A stretch of 64,000 bases of DNA from Bettongia penicillata ogilbyi (lineage: Eukaryota; Chordata; Mammalia; Diprotodontia; Potoroidae): positions 1-64,000 of the forward strand of contig JAJHZJ010000421.1 of NCBI GenBank assembly GCA_023548195.1, in the 5' to 3' direction. Both the position numbers and the translations under genes were made by a program. A model generated the notes under the pieces. The model did no database searches, was not told the DNA's origin, and saw only the letters and a program-made list of their open reading frames with translations. Positions 1 to 8,884 of this stretch are shown in pieces. Numbering within the stretch: the first letter of the stretch is position 1; every line of letters begins with the position of its first letter.

Positions 1-254
1 GTTTTTTGACTAGTTACAGAGGACAATTGGACATCAGCTTCCCATCAGGTTTCCATTATGAATCATTTTGGTTGCTCTGATATAAACTTGTTTTTAGTGA
101 AATGTTTAAAATGAATACTTAGATTATTAGTATTTCCATTACAATGATAAAATGTGTACATTCCTTTTTTTTTTTTTTTACAAAATACAATACTTAATTT
201 TCCTATTAGAAAAAATAAACTCTAAAAATCTTAATAATAAAATACAACTTTCCT
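1..254. other. AT-rich DNA with no recognised feature
   Basis: AT-rich sequence with a run of 17 T at about 163-179. No coding similarity or known repeat is apparent before the L1 fragment that starts near 255. The T-run could be the tail of a minus-strand retroelement, but nothing recognisable follows it. Confidence 0.5.
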
Positions 255-632
255 TGAAATGGTAAGTAGTAAATATCTAAAGTCATCAGCAAGCATTATC
301 CATAAAGGTGATAAGAGAGAAGCCTTCACAATAAAATGGGGTAGAGAAAAGATGCCAATTATGGCTGCTTTTATTCAATGTTGTACTACAAATGTTATCT
401 ATAGCAATGTCAAGAAAAAAACTGGACAAGTTGGAATAGTGCATGAGGAAACAAAACTTTCACTTTTTTGTAGAAAATATGATGTTATACTTAGAGAATA
501 AATATGATTTTATACTTAGAGACCATAAAATAACAAACACTTAAAGAATCCTATGGAATCAACTAAAAATGTAGTCAAATAATTACAACTTTCAGCAATT
601 TTCAGGATGTAAAACAAACCCACGCAAATCAT
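255..632 (+). mobile_element. L1 ORF2 reverse-transcriptase fragment, upstream of LTR insertion
   Basis: Plus-strand translation reads as the palm region of a mammalian L1 ORF2 reverse transcriptase. The line SASIIHKG matches the region just before the primer-grip area, and ETKLSLF is followed by the place where the FADD catalytic box should be. That box is degraded here to CRKYD, so the copy cannot be active. The 5' part of the element is missing (typical 5' truncation). Reading is cut at 632 by a solo LTR and resumes at about 1106 with the next L1 residues (AFLYTINE-type), so the two L1 pieces were one element before the LTR landed. Confidence 0.75.
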
Positions 633-1105
633 TGTAGTGTCAATGTAATATTCATAGCATCCAAATCAGCCATGAATATCATGGCACAATTCAGAATCAC
701 AAAATACCACAAACTTTCCACATGGAAGGCAGAACCAAAACATTTATTCAGATACAAATTCATCATAGTGATAAAAATCTATAAACAATAACAATGCAGA
801 GCACATCACCCCCAAGCCTTCCCCCAGGTAGGCTTCTTACAAACCAGGAGCATTATATTCATCACAAGCAGGCTCCCTTAAACAAAATCACAATCACAAA
901 ATAATTCAAGTTATCCAGGAGCCTGCATCTTTCTTACCTCTAACTGCCCTCAAGACTAACTTCTTCTCAGTTCTATGTAGCTGTGCCTGTTCCTGCTCCA
1001 CCCATTCACCAAACTCCTCCCACAACAGGCTCCAGGTGATTTAATGGGACTCTTAATGAATAAGAAAGATTTTTTCCAATTCAAAGTACTATTACAGTTA
1101 TTGCT
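633..1105 (-). mobile_element. Solo LTR, copy 1 of a three-copy family
   Basis: About 473 bases beginning TGTAGT, inserted inside an L1 ORF2 fragment. It aligns along its length with the repeats at 34696-35168 and 48258-48727. Shared blocks include the segment with CCAAAACATTTATTCAGA, a run of CT-rich promoter-like sequence and a similar right end. The complement of 743-748 is an AATAAA signal, so transcription would be leftward, hence the minus strand. Flanks are ATCAT (628-632) and ATCAG (1106-1110), a probable degraded 5-base target duplication. No internal gag, pol or env is present, so this is a recombination-derived solo LTR. The ERV class is not determined. Confidence 0.75.
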
Positions 1106-1370
1106 ATCAGCATTTCTATACACTATCAATGAAGTCCAGCAGGAAAAGATCGAAAAAAATACATTTAAAGCAACTGCAGACAATATAAAACACATGACAG
1201 TACACCTGCCAAGACAAATACAAGAATTTTATGGACAAAATTTTAAAATATTTTTCACAAAAATAAAAATAGTTCTAAATAGTTGGAAAAATATTAATTG
1301 CTAAGGGTGGGCTGAGCCAATCTAATAAAATGACAATTTTACCTAAACTAATTTACTTATTCAGTGTCTA
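1106..1370 (+). mobile_element. L1 ORF2 fragment, downstream of LTR insertion
   Basis: Continues the L1 ORF2 reverse transcriptase/C-terminal linker reading broken at 632. The residues FLYTINEVQQEKIEKNT match the segment after the palm in L1 ORF2, where a stretch on tyrosine-asparagine-glutamate is followed by a basic helix. The copy stops near 1370, within the part that normally precedes the zinc-knuckle C-terminus. It is degraded and non-coding. Confidence 0.7.
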
Positions 1371-1383
1371 AATTCAAAATGGG

Positions 1384-1690
1384 TTGGTTGGTTAGTTGTT
1401 ATTCTTCATTCTTGAAGAGGACCAAAAATGACATTACTATGGTAGAGGAATTTTCAGTGTGTCTGACAGTGACTGATCAGACCAATATGAGCTCAGAATG
1501 CTCTATCAAAGGATGGAAGTAAATAGTCCACATGAACATTGATGGTGGATTTTCTAAATCTTTGAGATGTTTCAATTCTGCTTTGCTCATGAAGCACAGA
1601 AATTTCTCAGATAAGGTCATACTATGCTGAGTGGTCTTGTGTCAGTGTGTCCAATATGACATGATCAATTCCAAAGTTCTTGTTTGTTTA
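1384..1690 (-). mobile_element. 3' end of an APE-type LINE (same family as 23330-26350)
   Basis: Begins with a GTTGGTTGGTTAG tandem stretch and TTCATTCTTGAAGAGGACC, which I read as the 3' terminus of the marsupial LINE whose ORF lies at 23330-26350, in minus orientation. The segment continues through sequence resembling the extreme left end of that copy (a shared stretch around AAGCACAGA followed by a CCAATATGACATGATCAATTCC-like line; compare 23440-23490). It is a short, severely 5'-truncated insertion. The family assignment rests on remembered consensus features and has not been searched. Confidence 0.5.
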
Positions 1691-1694
1691 GTCT

Positions 1695-1965
1695 TTTTTA
1701 TTATTAAATTATTTTGTTTTCAGTATTCTACCATCATTTCCATCTATCTTAGAGTTTTCTTTCCCTCCCTCACATGTCCCCCTCCCTCCCCACTTTCTCC
1801 CTGAGACAGAGTACAATCTTATATAGGTTCTACACATATATTCCTATTAGATACATTTTCACTTTAGTCATGTTGCATAGAAGAATTAAAATGAATGGGA
1901 GAAATCATAAAACAAAACAACACTTAACACAAAAGAAAATAATCTGCCTCATTCTGTAATGCAGT
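1695..1965 (-). mobile_element. L1 3' UTR fragment
   Basis: Minus-strand reading contains the block TTTTATGATTTCTCCCATTC that also occurs in the plus-oriented L1 3' end at about 47060. This piece is therefore the 3' untranslated part of an L1 in reverse orientation. It is truncated and carries no coding sequence. Confidence 0.55.
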
Positions 1966-2893
1966 TCCATAGTTATTTCTCTGAGGAATGTCGACATGAA
2001 GGATCTGTTGCAAACAGCACACAGGCTGTCCCAATGCAGATCTCACCATAGCAAGGAAACCCTGGGTGGTCTGAAGCTGTAATAGCACTGGAGAATCTCA
2101 AGCATATCATCCTAGGATGGGAATGCAGTGGAACTTAGGGAGAGAGAACCACAGAACCCTAGGTAACTTCAGCAGCTGCTCCTGAGACTATCTGCCCACA
2201 GATTAAATGTCTATAAGTTAGCTCCTTGAATTTCCAGGACCCAAGATGGCAGAACAAATGGTAAATGTAGGACCCCTCCCCTTGTTGACCTTGGGAAATT
2301 GAGAATGTTTCCCCAGGAAAAATCCTGGAACAGTGGGATCAGACAAAGAGGTAAACAGTCTCTTAGCCAGTGAGGTTAAGAAAATCACAAAGGGGAGTTA
2401 CTCTTGCTGTGGCTGAAGGGGACCAGTGTAGGACCTGAGCTGTCCCAGACAGATCTACCTCAGCAAACCAGCAGGAGATCCTGAGCCCCGGGGGGTGGGG
2501 AGGATGGATCCCATGATTGCCAACAACAGGACAGCAAGCACGCCTTAGCACAGCCAGGGTAATCAAGAAGACACTGGCACAAATGGAGTTCACCAACCAC
2601 TGAGCCTGCCTGTGCTCAGAAAAGGAGATCTCCTGTAACCACACCATCCCTCCCCCATATTTAACATAACTAGCTCCAGGGTAACTCCAAGGAAACTCAG
2701 AAAGACTTCACCTGGCCTCTTCTTTGGCACACCCACCAGCTGAGCACCAGGTATGCTACAGAATTCTAGCTGAAAAAAACAAAACCAGAGGCCACAATAC
2801 ACAAAGCCTCAAATTCTGAATCCAAGAACCACAGAACCTCCTGTGCCTGAGAAGCAGAGATCCACTTTAAAAATCCGGTAAAGGGTGATCATC

Positions 2894-3963
2894 ATGAGCA
2901 AGAAGCAAACCAGAAAAGAAAAGAGCATAGAATCTTTCTATGCGGACAAGGACCAAAGCACAATACAAAAGAGGTCACCATTGAGACTGTACTCCTATCT
3001 GAAACTTCAGAAGGGAATAAGTATTGGTCTCAAGCCCAAAGAGTATTCTTGGAAGAACTCAAGAAGGATTTCAAAAGCAAAAACAGAGAAGTAGAAGAAA
3101 AACTGGCCAACGATTTTAAAAATATGAAAAAAAATATATCACAGAAGAATTTAATGGGAAAATTGGATTAATAGAAAAGGAAGTACAAAATCTAACTGGG
3201 AAAATTGGAAAAATGGAAAAGAGAGTACAAAATCGAACTGAAGAAAATAACAGCTTAAAAGAAACAGTTGGACAGGTGGAAAAGGAGATTGAAAAATTAA
3301 CAGAAGAAAACAATTTGATAAAAATTAGAATTGGGAAAGTAGAAATTAATGACTCTATAAGACATCGATAATCATTCACACAGAATTTAAAGAATGAAAA
3401 AAAACAGAAGAAAATGTGAAATATCTAATTGGAAAAACAACTGACCTGGAAAATAGATCAAGGAGAGAAAAATCTAAGAATTATTGGTCTACTGGAAAGT
3501 CATGATGAAAAAACAAGCCTGGACAATATATTTCAAGAAATCATTAAGTGAAACTACCTAGGTGCCCTAGATCTAGAGGGCAAAATAATCATTGATAGAA
3601 TGCACTGAAAGGGATCCCAAACTGAAAACACCAAGGAATTTTGTTGCCAAATTCTAGAACTAACAAGTGAAGGAGAAAATACTGTAGGCATCCATAATTC
3701 AATTACTGAGGAGCTACAGTCAGGATCATGCTAGTACTTGCAGCTTCTACATTAAAAAATGGAAGGGATTGGGACACGATATTCTGTAAGGCAAAGGAGC
3801 TGGGACTACAGCTGAGGATCAATTCCCTAACACAATTGAGTATAATATTTCAGGCAAGGAGATGAACTTTCAGTGAAAATAGGGATTTCCAGAACTTCTT
3901 GATGAAAAGGCCAATACTCAATAGAAAATTCAATCTTTCAACACAAGTCTCAAGAGACATATA
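2894..3963 (+). pseudogene. Broken L1 ORF1 (RNA-binding chaperone protein)
   Basis: L1 ORF1 protein is a trimeric coiled-coil RNA chaperone that packages L1 RNA in the cytoplasm. Here the start at 2894 (MSKKQTRKEKSIESF) is chosen because it aligns with the intact start at 40213. A valine codon nine bases upstream would also be open, but it does not match the family. Further along come heptad-like EKEVQNLT / EKEIEKLTEENN repeats, then the LIGKTTDLENRS segment that enters the RRM domain and the ITYPAKLSI-type C-terminal domain near 3830. Several stops and frameshifts (about 3370, 3400, 3470, 3550) rule out expression of the full protein. Confidence 0.75.
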
Positions 3964-4568
3964 AACAGGTGAACAGGGAAACAAAACTTGTTATTCAATA
4001 TGGGCAAACTATTTACATCCCTATAAGGGAAGATGATACTTGTTAACCTTGAGAACTGCATATGTATTATGATATACAAAATGAATATACATAGATAGAG
4101 GGACTGGGTATAAATTAAATGATGTGATGATAAAAATTTGTTTCAAGAGTGCAAAGCAATTGTGACAAGAGATATATAAAGGAGAAGCCAGAAAAAGGTA
4201 AATTACATCACAGAAAGTAACACAAAAACATATTACAGTAGAGGAAAAAAAGGGAGGGAGATGAGCATTGTTTGAGATTTAATCTCACCTGATTTGGTTG
4301 AAGGAGAAAGCAGCAAACTCAGTTAAGTATAAAATCTAACTAGCTCTACAGGCAGTAGGAAAGGAAAGGGGAAAGAAAAGAGAGGGGAGGCTAAAAGAGA
4401 GATAAGAAGTACTATGGGAGAGAGGGAGTAACAGGAAGGGAGGGCTGAAAGAAGGGAGGGAAGACTGAGGGAGGCAGTGGCCAAAAATTAAAACTCTGTT
4501 CTGGAGAGGAAGGGAGAAAGAAGAACTAAAACCATAAAGAGGTAAAGAGGATCCCAGGAAAGACACAG
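3964..4568 (+). other. L1 inter-ORF spacer, purine-rich
   Basis: Lies between ORF1 and ORF2 of L1 element 1. It contains long GA-rich stretches (4230-4530, for example repeated AGGGAGGGA-type words). The same spacer layout recurs in the L1 copies at 5950-6490 and, in reverse, at 15775-16350. It is non-coding. Confidence 0.6.
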
Positions 4569-5317
4569 ATGGTAATCATAACTGCGAATGTGAATGGGTT
4601 GAACTTTCCCATAAAAGGGAGATGAATAGCAGAATGGATTAGAAACCATAATTCAACAATATTTTCTTTAAAAGAAACACATTTGAAATGGGAAGATACA
4701 CACAGTGTAAAGGTAAATGGTTGGAGCAGGATATATTGTGCTTCAACTGATGTAAAACAAAAGCAGGAGTAGCAATTCTAATCTCACACAAAGCAAAAGC
4801 AGAAATAGATCTAATCAAAGGGGACGAGGAAGGAAACTATATCTTGCTAAAAACCACCACAAGTAACGAATCAATATCATTACTGAAGAAATATACTCCA
4901 ATTGTATAGCATCTGAATTCCTCTTAGAGGAGAAGTTAAGGGAGTTATAGGAAGAAACAGAGAGCAAAACTACATTAGTGGGGACCCTCAACCTCTCCCT
5001 CTCTGAACCTGAGAAATCTAACCTCAAAATAATCAAGAAAGAAGTTAACGAGGTGAATAAAATTCTGAATAAGGTACACATGATACATCTCTGGAGACAA
5101 TTAAATGGGGATAGAAAGGAATATACCTTTCTCAGTGCTACATGGCACATATACAAAAATTGACCAGGTACTAAGGCATAAAAGTCTCACAATCCAGTGC
5201 AGAAAGGCAGAGATGTTCAATGCATCCTTCTCAGATCATAATGCAGTAAAAATTATATGTAATAAAAGGTCATGGAAACATAAACCAAAAATTAATTGGA
5301 AAATAAAAATGAGACTT
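4569..5317 (+). pseudogene. 5' part of L1 ORF2 (endonuclease domain), broken
   Basis: ORF2 begins at 4569 (MVIITANVNGLN), the conserved start of the L1 apurinic-type endonuclease that nicks target DNA. The reading continues past QETHL-like residues to the VGDLNL-type motif (here GTLNLSLSEPEKSN at about 4981), then to IDLWR and the SDHNAVKIICNKR stretch near 5240. That last line includes the SDH catalytic serine/aspartate/histidine motif of the endonuclease. Frameshifts occur near 4640-4930 and 5150. The reading stops at about 5317 (KINWKIK), where it runs into ORF1 sequence of the next L1. No reverse transcriptase domain is attached. Confidence 0.75.
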
Positions 5318-6604
5318 GGGGTAGCTAGTGACTTTTTGAGAGATCAAGTATCATTCAAGAAAAATCAAAAGAATGGAAAAAAAACAGAAGAAAATGTAAA
5401 ATATCTCATTGGAAAAACAAATGACCTGGAAAATAGATCCAGGAGAGATAATTTAAGAATTATTGGTCTACCTGAAAGTCATGAGGAAAATATAGCCTGG
5501 ACAGCAATTTCCAAGAAAACGTCAAAGAAAACTACCCCAAGGTCCTAGAACCAGAGGTTAAAAGGGTCCCCTAATCACCTCCTCAAAGAGATCCAAAACA
5601 GAAAACACCAAGGATTATGATGGTCAAATTCCAGAATTACGAAGTCAAGGAGAAAATACCGCAAGCATCCAGAAGGAAACAATTCAAAAATGGTGGAACT
5701 ACAGTAAGGACTACATGAGACTTAACAGCATCTACACTAAATATCAGATGGCTTGGAATATGATATTGGAATATGAGGAAAAGGAGCTTGTGTTACAACC
5801 TAGAATCAACTACCAAGCAAAACTGAGCATAATCTTTTCAGGCAAGCAGATGGATTTTCAGTGGAAGAGGGGACTTCTGGATGTTCCTGATAAAAAGACC
5901 AGAGCTCAGTGAAAAATTTGATCTTCATTTGCAAGACTCAAGAGAGGCAGAAGAAAGTAAACAGGAAAGGAAAAATGTTATTCACTAAGGTCAAACTGTT
6001 TGCATTTCTGCATGGTAAGATGATGTTTGTATTTTTTTATGACATTTATAAGGGATATACATAGTGGGAAGAGAGTATAAATTGATTGATATGATGATTA
6101 AAAAAATCTAATTAAGAAGAAGAAAGAGATTGTAATGGAAAAAGAGGAAAAGAGTAAGCAAGAAAGAATAAATAAAATCACATGAAAAGGCACAGAAACA
6201 TGTTACAATAGAGGGAAAGACGGGAGGGAAATCAGCAGTGTTTGAACTTAACTCTCATCAGATATGGTTCAAGGAGGGAATAACATATTCAAGTATAGAA
6301 ATATAACTTTCCTTACAGGAAGTAGGATGGAAAAGAGGAAAGAATAGGGAGAAAAAAAGTAGTAAGACAAAAAGGAAAAAAAGGAGAGGGCTGATAGAGG
6401 GGAGGGAAGATTGAGGGAGGCAGTGACCAAAAACAAAACGCTTTTGAGTACTGAAAGGGAGAAGGGAAAAATAAAAGTATAACTGGGGAGGGGTGGCTAG
6501 TATGGTGACAAAGAGACAGATAGTAACCATAACTGTGAATATGAAGAGGATAAACACACCCACAAAATGGAAGTGGATATTTGAGTGGATTAAAAAGCAT
6601 AATC
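5318..6604 (+). mobile_element. L1 element 2, 5' part, up to the parvovirus junction
   Basis: The element starts mid-ORF1: at about 5390 the reading ENVKYLIGKTNDLENRSRRD is the linker between coiled coil and RRM, followed by IIGLPESHE. The ORF1 C-terminus (RINYQAKLSIIFSGK) lies near 5800. The spacer is at 5950-6490. ORF2 starts near 6499 and gives IVTITVNMKRINTP and EWIKKHN. At 6604 the L1 reading stops exactly where PTICCLQ would follow in related copies (compare the minus-strand copy at 15601-15774), because foreign DNA is inserted. The L1 resumes at 8885. No poly(A) or second L1 copy occurs at this junction. Confidence 0.8.
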
Positions 6605-6605
6605 T

Positions 6606-6949
6606 CCCCAAGGAGAACCAAATAACCAAAGTGATAGAGCTGCCCAAAAAAATGACCAGCACTATCATCATCTTCAAAAATTGAGAAATAACCCTTACCT
6701 GTACTACAACCAAATTGACTCTGAATTTATCAAAGAAACTGAAAGAGGAAAAGACTGGGGTGGTTGACTAGGAAATAAAGCTTTCAAACTAAAAAAAAAC
6801 TCATTGCACCAGAACTGGCTCTAGTAACACAGAAAGCCAGAACTGACTTTAACCAACCAACTACATCCAAAAAAAGACCTGCTCCTAAACACATCTTCAT
6901 CAACCAAGCAAAAAAAAGAAGACTACTTGGACAAAAAGCCAGAGAAAAT
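6606..6949 (+). pseudogene. Parvovirus VP1-unique region remnant with truncated PLA2 domain
   Basis: VP1u of most parvoviruses is a secreted-type phospholipase A2 fold needed for endosomal escape. The retained part opens with QGEPNN and continues through SDRAA to NDQHY, which occupies the place of the family's catalytic HDxxY box. Asparagine stands where the histidine should be (a single C-to-A change in the codon would explain it). The calcium-loop side, upstream of QGEP, is missing because the insertion starts here. A stop lies at 6765-6767, and a frameshift falls within the nine-A run 6791-6799. After it, a lysine/arginine-rich stretch (KKRPAPKH, then KKRRLLGQKAR near 6915) runs in frame into the VP2 start; it resembles the basic nuclear-import region seen before VP2 in related viruses. 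Confidence 0.78.
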
Positions 6950-8676
6950 ATGGCAGATCAATCACAAGAAAGCATGGAAGAAGACTTATATGCAGGAACT
7001 ACCAACAAGTCAATTGTCACTGGAGATGGAGGAGGGGCCGGAAAATCCACAGGCAACTTCAACAACACAACAGAATGGAAATTTATGGGGAATGAAATCA
7101 TAATAACATGCAATGCTTCAAGGAATGTGATATTAAATGAAGCTCCAAATGAAGAATATACACTACAAATCACAGAAGACATAACATCAACAGGAGGATC
7201 AGAAAATAAATTCAGCAACATGAAAGACAATGGATGTGCCCTGATACTAACATCATAGTTCCTACTAGACCACAATGCATGGGGAGTATGAATGTCTCCA
7301 GCAGAGTTCCAACACCTATCAACCATCTGCAGAACCATCAATCTGTTAGACCTATAACAAGAAATTTTCAACATATCAATTAAAACAGTAACAGAAACTG
7401 CAGCTGTTCCACTACAAACACAATATACTAACGACTTAACAGCTACAATGTTAATAGCTGAAGACACCAACAACTTATTCCCAAGGAGCTATGAAGGAAC
7501 TCTATTAGCAACACTGGGATACAAACCATGGCAAACAAACTACAGCAATTTGGATACTACTTCAACTCCTATGAAGACTTTAATGTTGAACCTAGAAATG
7601 GAGGGAATGGATACAAATCTGAAACCAAAATACCTCATTCTGGAAATGTTTTCCTAACATTTGAAAACAGTATCCCAAATGAAATGCTACGAACTGGAGA
7701 TAGTTGGTACAGTGGTAAATACAAATTTAACTGCAACACAGTAAATCTCAGAAGAAATATACAAGACACAAGAAATATAGGCAGAGCACCAAGAATCACA
7801 GTAAACTTCAATGCAGACAAAAAAAGCAAGAATATTTGAAGGAGAAAAAGGACAAAAGGGAATAAGAGCAGGGAGACCAGGCACAGCATATGCTGAATCA
7901 TACAGAAAAAGAAATCCTCAGGTAGGTCACTTATTTCCTGAATACATTTTCCAAACAGGAAAGGGGGGACCAGCTGTACGTGCAGGACCAGAAGGAGCAC
8001 AAAAAGTATTTGTAAATGACTGTTACCAAGTATGGGTAGGAGATGATAACAGCACAGTCAGACAAATACATAACTATGCTCATGGAGCAAAAGAACCAAG
8101 TGAATCTGGCAAAGTTAATAATTCAGGAAAACACACTGATGAAATATATTGGATGGGCAGTCAAGCAACAGACACTAGAAATAGTTGGTGGCAAAAAAGT
8201 ATTGGAGGGGGACCAAATGAAGCAATGTCTAATAACCCACCAACTAAAGCAGATTATTACAAGGTAAATCTAACCATCTGCAACACCTACTCTGACTTCT
8301 GTGCAGTAGACTCTCAGGGTCCTGTCTATCCATTTGGACCAAATTTTGACAAAAAAGGACACTATGACAGACCACCAAATTTACAAACTTTGGCACCGTT
8401 CATATGTAAAGACAATCCCCCAGGACAAATATTTCTAAGATTAAGCCCACAATACACCAATCAGTATGAAGAATACAGAGCACTCAATCCAAAAATAACC
8501 ACATATGCTTCATTCTCCTGGAGAGGTAGACTAACATAAGAAGGAAGATTAAGAGCTCCACAGACTTTCAATCCATAACTACTTATATCTGAAAGCTTCA
8601 TGCCAACTGCTTGTAGACCAGACCACAAAGGAGAAATTGCACTCCCTATTTTACCTGCAAAACAAGTACCATTCTA
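6950..8676 (+). pseudogene. Parvovirus VP2-like capsid gene, broken
   Basis: VP2 forms the icosahedral capsid shell. The start at 6950 (MADQSQESMEED) is followed by a short glycine-rich hinge (GDGGGAG) and then a beta-barrel entry segment (STGNFNNTTEW). An AWGV-type strand lies near 7277 and QEIFN near 7358. A long later segment (7811-8539) contains WWQKSIGGG, NNPPT, NPPGQIFLRLSP and a C-terminal YASFSWRGRL. The reading continues past 8539 to a final stop at 8674. In-frame stops lie at 7256, 7289, 7355, 8537 and 8576. Frameshifts lie near 7530 and in the A-run at 7816-7824. About 570 codons are spanned, close to a full VP2. The gene is dead as a whole, but the 242-codon 3' stretch is still open. 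The alternative of an AAV-type (Dependoparvovirus) capsid seems less likely from these motifs. Confidence 0.88.
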
Positions 8677-8688
8677 GGCTTACTAACA

Positions 8689-8738
8689 AATAAAGTTACT
8701 TGGTTACTAACGCACTAGCTAAATACTTACTCAATAAA
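8689..8738 (+). terminator. Two viral poly(A) signals after the capsid stop
   Basis: AATAAA occurs at 8689-8694 and again at 8733-8738, both just after the VP stop at 8676 and before the hairpin. Each lies next to the words AGTTACT or AGTTTGC, suggesting a small duplicated 3' untranslated segment. Parvoviruses end their transcripts at a poly(A) site in this position. Chance occurrence is possible in AT-rich DNA, but the placement is right. Confidence 0.6.
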
Positions 8739-8820
8739 GTTTGCTAAGCAAATTGATAACAGCCCAGGTCTCTTTTGTCTTGGTGAACCAACTGAGTAAG
8801 CACTCTGTGTTGAATTAGGG

Positions 8821-8872
8821 GTAGGTGGGTGGGCATGCCATTCACTGGCCCACATATATGCCATCCACCTAC
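8821..8872 (+). repeat. Imperfect terminal hairpin of the parvovirus element
   Basis: The left arm 8821-8836 (GTAGGTGGGTGGGCAT) is the inverse of 8858-8872 (ATGCCATCCACCTAC), with 14 paired bases, one mismatch and one bulge around a 21-base loop. It lies between the capsid 3' end and the L1 junction, exactly where the right-end telomere of a linear parvovirus genome would be. A smaller inverted pair, TTGGT/ACCAA, sits just upstream at about 8780-8791. I read the structure as part of the viral palindrome, probably shortened; a full-length viral end would be considerably longer. Confidence 0.65.
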
Positions 8873-8874
8873 TA

Positions 8875-8882
8875 ACCAACCA
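8875..8882 (+). promoter_or_regulatory. ACCAACCA motif, possible NS1-binding site
   Basis: The parvoviral NS1 protein binds tandem ACCA repeats near the terminal nicking site and along the genome. ACCAACCA here lies between the hairpin and the L1 junction at about 8884. The same eight bases also occur at 6852-6859 inside the VP1u coding region, so the match alone is weak; the position is what makes it notable. Confidence 0.35.
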
Positions 8883-8884
8883 AT

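Larger units (their letters stand above)
1995..5317 (+). mobile_element. L1 element 1: 5' UTR, ORF1 and start of ORF2, 3' part missing
   Basis: Order is 5' UTR (about 1995-2893), ORF1 (2894-3963), a purine-rich spacer (3964-4568) and the first quarter of ORF2 (4569-5317). The 5' UTR matches the complement of the L1 5' UTR at 17436-18395, for example the shared segment around CAGCAGCTCCTGAGACT and the GGACCCAAGATGG motif. It is old: ORF1 and ORF2 both carry stops and frameshifts. The element ends abruptly inside ORF2, where another L1 copy begins mid-ORF1 at about 5318. The rest was presumably removed by a deletion or by recombination between L1 copies, since L1s are normally cut at the 5' end rather than the 3' end. 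Confidence 0.75.
6605..8884 (+). mobile_element. Endogenous parvovirus element (capsid gene plus right-hand end)
   Basis: About 2.3 kb of parvoviral DNA, flanked on both sides by the same L1 ORF2. From left to right it holds the last part of the VP1-unique region (6606-6949), the VP2-equivalent region (6950-8676), two AATAAA sites, a hairpin-forming end (8821-8872) and an ACCAACCA motif by the right junction. No NS1/Rep helicase sequence is present, so only the right third to half of a genome was captured or kept. The glycine-rich start of VP2, the PLA2 remnant in VP1u and the terminal layout point to subfamily Parvovirinae, most likely Protoparvovirus-like. I infer the genus and did not test it with a tree. 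Insertion was into pre-existing L1 DNA with neither poly(A) tail nor target-site duplication, which fits capture of DNA at a break rather than retrotransposition. Confidence 0.88.

Noticed and set aside
6852..6859. ACCAACCA as a second NS1 site
   Set aside because: It lies inside VP1u coding sequence and is likely chance; mentioned only as a caution about the motif at 8875.
6958..8000. Antisense open frames across the parvovirus element
   Set aside because: They mirror the A-rich capsid coding strand and show no motif; parvoviruses do not encode proteins there.
6605..8884. Adeno-associated-virus (Dependoparvovirus) origin
   Set aside because: The capsid motifs (short glycine hinge at VP2 start, AWGV strand, NPPGQ line) and end layout fit a protoparvovirus-like virus better, though only a tree would settle it.
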